Positions 5,492 to 8,857 of a DNA stretch of 8,857 nt are shown piece after piece (positions within the stretch are counted from its first letter, which is position 1; each line of letters opens with the position of its first letter). The stretch covers positions 1-8,857 of the forward strand of contig JAPLDN010000074.1 in assembly GCA_026391755.1 (NCBI GenBank). The letters are read 5' to 3'. This DNA comes from Bacteroidota bacterium. GTDB taxonomy: Bacteria; Bacteroidota; Bacteroidia; Bacteroidales; FEN-979. A program made the translations under genes and the position numbers. The notes under the pieces were generated by a model. That model was not told the origin of the DNA. It saw only the letters and a program-made list of their open reading frames with translations, and did not search any database.

Positions 5492-7522
5492 ATGTACAAT
5501 GCAGCAAGTTTCATGTCCTGCGGCGGACAAAAAAAAGAAGAAACCGCCAATGGGGAAAAATTTAAATACCTGACCGAACAATTCGGAGATTCGAAGATAC
5601 TCAGGTACCAGGTTCCCGGTTTCGACAACCTTGACCTGAAACAGAAAAAGCTTATCTATCACCTCAGCCAGGCTGCGCTTTGCGGCAGGGATATCACATA
5701 CGACCAGAATTGCAGGTACAACCTGCCCGTGCGCAAGACTTGTGAGGCGATATATGCAGGTTTTAAAGGGGATCGCTCATCCGACGACTTTACCAGCTTT
5801 ACACTTTACCTGAAAGAATTATGGTTTAATAACGGGCTTCACCACCATTATTCCACCGATAAGACCCAGCCGGAGTTTTCTAAAGGCTTCTTTATCCTGG
5901 CATTGAAAGCCGCAGGCGTAGCTTGTCTTCCTCTTGCAAGTGGCCAAACTCCCGAACAGTTCACTGATGAACTGGTAAAGATCATCTTCGATCCCAGTGT
6001 TGCCCCAAAACGGGTTTCCCTTGACCCTTCAAAAGACCTGGTTCTTGCTTCGGCATGCAACTTTTACGATGGGCTTAGTCAGAAGGAGGCTGAGGACTAC
6101 TATGAAAAACTCAGGGAAGCAGATGCAAAAGCCAATGAGGATACGAGGGTTTCTTACGGTTTAAATTCAAAGCTTGTAAAAGAAAATGGAAATATCAGGG
6201 AGCATACCTGGAAGGTAGGCGGATTGTATTCCCCCTCCATTGAAAAGATCGTTTACTGGCTTGAGAAGGCTCTGCCTTATACCGAAACACCTGAGCAGAA
6301 AGCCTCTGTGGGGAAACTTATTGAATATTACAAGACCGGAAGCCTGGTCGCATGGGATGAATACAATGTCTTATGGGTAAAGGACCTTGACGCCATGGTC
6401 GATTTTGTGAACGGATTCATTGAAACATACGGAGACCCCATGGCCATGAAAGCCGGTTGGGAAGCAGTAGTGAATTTCAATGACCTCGAAGCGACCAGAC
6501 GGACGAAGATCATAAGCGACAACGCCCTTTTCTTTGAATCAAACTCGCCAACGGATCCGCAGTATAAAAAGAAGGAAGTGAAAGGTATTACAGCCAAGGT
6601 GATTACTGTTGCACAATTGGGTGGCGAGTGCGATCCGACTACGCCAATCGGGATAAACCTTCCAAATGCGAACTGGATAAGATCGGAATACGGTTCCAAG
6701 TCGGTGACCATGGATAACATCACTTATGCCTATGACAGGGCTTCGCTTGGCAATGGTTTCCTTGAAGAATTTGCGGCTTCGCCCGATGAGGTTGCCAAAA
6801 TAAAGGAATATGGCTATGCTGCTTCAAGCCTTACAACCGATATGCACGAATGTCTCGGGCATGCTTCAGGACTGCTTAAACCCGGTGTTACCCATGATAT
6901 GCTGAAGAACTACCATTCTTCCATTGAAGAATCCCGGGCCGATCTCTTTGCCCTTTATTATATCCTCGACCCGAAAATGGAGGAACTGGGGCTTCTTAAA
7001 TCCCTGAAGGCCGGGGAAGCCGAGTATGATGCGTTTATGAGGAACGGACTGATGACCCAGCTGGTACGGATCAAGCCGGGCAAGAATATTGAAGAGTCCC
7101 ATATGCGCGACCGCTCGCTTATTGCCCATTGGGTATACGAAAAAGGCAGAGATAAGAACATCGTTGAAAAGTTCAGCAGTAAAGGCAAGACCTATTTCAG
7201 GGTGAACGATTACCCGGGGCTTCGCACACTCTTTGGCCTTTTACTGAAGGAGATCCAGAGGATTACTTCCGAAGGAGATTACAAGGCTGCAAGGGATCTT
7301 ATTGAGACCTATGCCGTAAAAGTCGACCAGGATCTGCATAAGGAAGTCCTGGAGAGGTACAATAAACTGAACATCGCGCCATATGCGGGCTTTATCAATC
7401 CTTCATACGAACCTGTAATGAAAGGCGATTTAATAGTCGATGTAAAAATTTCGTATCCTGATGATTTCGCCACCCAGATGATGGAGTATTCAAAGAATTA
7501 CTCATTTTTACCGGTACGGTAA
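5492..7522 (+). CDS. Dipeptidyl peptidase III (M49 zinc metallopeptidase)
   Basis: This enzyme removes dipeptides from the N-termini of short peptides. The zinc site is HECLGH (H452, E453, H457), the Bacteroidota variant of the eukaryotic HELLGH, with the third ligand in EESRAD (E479-D484, likely E480 or E479). The 676-aa length and the motif positions are close to what I recall for the characterised Bacteroides thetaiotaomicron enzyme. Conserved-looking blocks VAQLGGECDPTTPIGINLPNAN (interrupted here: 373-394) and YAASSLTTD (442-450) precede the zinc site. The first ATG gives MYNAASFMSCGGQKK: a lipoprotein-like Cys10 with a truncated hydrophobic segment. The frame stays open upstream, and starting at ATT-AAA (5465) would add KPFRIIVI in front, completing a lipoprotein signal peptide of about 18 residues before the Cys. 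So the protein is either lipidated from a non-ATG start or made without a signal. The co-directional M23 peptidase gene follows 109 bases later. Confidence 0.95.
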   Translation: MYNAASFMSCGGQKKEETANGEKFKYLTEQFGDSKILRYQVPGFDNLDLKQKKLIYHLSQAALCGRDITYDQNCRYNLPVRKTCEAIYAGFKGDRSSDDFTSFTLYLKELWFNNGLHHHYSTDKTQPEFSKGFFILALKAAGVACLPLASGQTPEQFTDELVKIIFDPSVAPKRVSLDPSKDLVLASACNFYDGLSQKEAEDYYEKLREADAKANEDTRVSYGLNSKLVKENGNIREHTWKVGGLYSPSIEKIVYWLEKALPYTETPEQKASVGKLIEYYKTGSLVAWDEYNVLWVKDLDAMVDFVNGFIETYGDPMAMKAGWEAVVNFNDLEATRRTKIISDNALFFESNSPTDPQYKKKEVKGITAKVITVAQLGGECDPTTPIGINLPNANWIRSEYGSKSVTMDNITYAYDRASLGNGFLEEFAASPDEVAKIKEYGYAASSLTTDMHECLGHASGLLKPGVTHDMLKNYHSSIEESRADLFALYYILDPKMEELGLLKSLKAGEAEYDAFMRNGLMTQLVRIKPGKNIEESHMRDRSLIAHWVYEKGRDKNIVEKFSSKGKTYFRVNDYPGLRTLFGLLLKEIQRITSEGDYKAARDLIETYAVKVDQDLHKEVLERYNKLNIAPYAGFINPSYEPVMKGDLIVDVKISYPDDFATQMMEYSKNYSFLPVR

Positions 7523-7631
7523 TCTGTTCATAAATCAATTAATAACAATCAGTATCACCAATTATATAAGGTTTCGAAAGGCCGTAATTTTATCGCGATC
7601 ATAACGACCATCACTATCATCACGATTAATT

Positions 7632-8857
7632 ATGGCTAAACTTATAATACTATCCATACTCTCCTGGATGCTGCTCTTACCGGGAAACGTGCCGGTTGGC
7701 GCCGACAAATATCCCCAGCATTACTTTCGTTCACCGGTAGATATCCCAATTTCCCTTGCCGGATCGTTCGGGGAACTGAGGAAGAATCATTTCCATTCAG
7801 GAATAGATATACGGACAGGAGGAAAAACAGGCCTAGCTGTTTATGCCGCAGCTGACGGGTATGTAGCCAGGGTGTTTGTCTCCCCAACGGGTTTCGGCAA
7901 AGCCCTGTATATAGCCCACGCCAACGGGTATACCACGGTTTACGGCCACCTTCTCCGTTTTAACGGGGCTATCGGGAGCTGGATCTCAAAACAGCAATAC
8001 AGCCAGGAATCGTTTGCATTGGATATGGAAGTTCCCAAGGGATTGCTGAAAGTGAAAAAAGGCGAGGTCGTCGCGCTCTCAGGCAATGCTGGAGCCTCAG
8101 CCGGACCCCACCTTCACTTTGAAGTGAGGGAATCGGGGAGCCAGGAAGTGATAAACCCTTTGGAATTCGGTTTTGATGTGCCTGACAATACACCTCCTAA
8201 GATCACGGCTGTTAAGATCTATCCTTATGATGCCGCAGCCATGGTAAATTCTTCAGATAAGCCTGTAATGTTCGGGATAACGGGAGGAGGCAGCAGCTAT
8301 GGAATTAAAAGCCCGGATACTGTGAACGTTAGCGGGAACATTATCTTCGGACTTGAAACAACCGATTTTTCGGATAATTCGGGCATGAAAAACGGGGTTC
8401 CGTCCCTATCCCTTTCGGTTGATAACGAACAGGTGTATTCTCACCATCTTGAAAAGTTCGCTTTTGCAAATACTCGTTATGTGAACAGCCTGGTGGATTA
8501 TCCCCTGCTGATACACAGCAACCGCAAGATCCAGAGATCCTACGTTGCCCCAAATAATAAAAATGACATCTACGGGAAAGTGAAGAACCGGGGAATTGTC
8601 AGTTTTACCGACAACAGGGCCCACAAGGTCGTTTACACTGTGACAGATCTTTTTGGCAACAGCTCCCGGCTTGTATTCTGGGTTAAAAGCCATCCGCCCG
8701 CAGGGCGACATACTGAAAATAAGGTTGAGAAAGGGGGTCAGATGATGCGATGCGCCGAGGACAATCATTTTGTCAGGAGCGATGTTGTTCTCGATATCCC
8801 GAAGGAGGCACTGTACGAAGACCTGGACTTTGAGTATTACTCAGAACCCCAGGTCCC
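7632..8857 (+). CDS. M23-family (LytM-type) metallopeptidase, 3' end outside the window
   Basis: The frame is open from the ATG at 7632 to the window edge (408 complete codons). Residues 1-24 form a Sec signal peptide (hydrophobic stretch ending VPVGA). The peptidase domain covers about 33-178: the zinc motif HSGID (H55, D59), YGHL (H106) and GPHLHFEVR (H160, H162) are all intact, so it should be catalytically active, unlike degenerate LytM regulators. Between YGHL and HLH sits an insert of about 30 residues with QQYSQESFALDMEVP (121-135), which I associate with the Bacteroidota branch of M23. After NTPPKITAVKIYPYD (186-200) the chain becomes beta-rich and Ig-like, with DLFGNSSRLVFWV (339-351) as a strand pair. 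Likely role: an endopeptidase on peptidoglycan cross-links in the periplasm or at the surface. TAATTTTA at 7585-7592 is a poor -7 match upstream. How much is missing at the C-terminus cannot be told. Confidence 0.92.
   Translation, partial: MAKLIILSILSWMLLLPGNVPVGADKYPQHYFRSPVDIPISLAGSFGELRKNHFHSGIDIRTGGKTGLAVYAAADGYVARVFVSPTGFGKALYIAHANGYTTVYGHLLRFNGAIGSWISKQQYSQESFALDMEVPKGLLKVKKGEVVALSGNAGASAGPHLHFEVRESGSQEVINPLEFGFDVPDNTPPKITAVKIYPYDAAAMVNSSDKPVMFGITGGGSSYGIKSPDTVNVSGNIIFGLETTDFSDNSGMKNGVPSLSLSVDNEQVYSHHLEKFAFANTRYVNSLVDYPLLIHSNRKIQRSYVAPNNKNDIYGKVKNRGIVSFTDNRAHKVVYTVTDLFGNSSRLVFWVKSHPPAGRHTENKVEKGGQMMRCAEDNHFVRSDVVLDIPKEALYEDLDFEYYSEPQV

Noticed and set aside
5370..5573. 67-codon plus-strand frame with an LLSC lipobox
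   Set aside because: Its only ATG lies upstream of the predicted promoter and inside the divergent gene, and it ends inside DPP III. It is not called as a gene; the slippage idea is recorded separately as a low-interest finding.
7606..7623. Small ATCAC-like repeats (accatcactatcatcac) upstream of the M23 gene
   Set aside because: Too short and degenerate to call an operator or tandem repeat.
8406..8768. 120-codon minus-strand frame
   Set aside because: It is antisense to the M23 peptidase, whose frame is continuous through this region and has the expected Ig-like pattern.
1..8857. CRISPR array, insertion sequence, tRNA, rRNA, defence or phage genes
   Set aside because: No spaced direct repeats, transposase or integrase frames, terminal inverted repeats, or tRNA-like cloverleaf sequences were seen on either strand; the window looks like ordinary chromosomal DNA.

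Overview
The window looks like chromosomal DNA from a member of the Bacteroidota, possibly an environmental Bacteroidales-like lineage; this is an inference from features, not from a database match. Support comes from the DPP III active-site variant HECLGH, an M23 peptidase of the Bacteroidota type (QESFALD insert between YGHL and the HLH motif), an outer-membrane barrel ending in Phe, weak or absent Shine-Dalgarno sequences, and several TAnnTTTG-like -7 promoter elements at short distances from start codons. No rRNA, tRNA, CRISPR array, transposase or integrase is visible, and no gene-free stretch exceeds 300 bases.

Layout, left to right: a possible AT-rich hairpin (1-20) and a bidirectional rho-independent terminator (25-57); a beta-carbonic anhydrase on the minus strand (162-818); a BMP/PnrA-type substrate-binding lipoprotein on the plus strand (959-2002); a large minus-strand exported protein joining a YdjC/ChbG-like deacetylase domain to a beta-lactamase-like serine hydrolase domain (2006-3835); a small plus-strand outer-membrane beta-barrel protein (4000-4692); a minus-strand membrane-anchored protein of unknown function (4712-5407); a plus-strand M49 dipeptidyl peptidase III (5492-7522); and the 5' part of a plus-strand M23 (LytM-type) metallopeptidase that runs off the right edge (7632 to 8857).

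Strand alternates for the first six genes, so almost every gene appears to be its own transcription unit; only DPP III and the M23 peptidase are co-directional neighbours, 109 bases apart. Most products are predicted to sit in the envelope (lipoprotein, exported hydrolase, outer-membrane barrel, membrane anchor, periplasmic peptidoglycan peptidase), consistent with nutrient capture and cell-wall work, but I see no defence system, mobile island or biosynthetic cluster. The points most worth a second look are the deacetylase-serine hydrolase fusion and the 5' end of the DPP III gene, where a lipoprotein cysteine is present but the signal peptide is in frame only upstream of the first ATG, behind an ATT-AAA codon pair.
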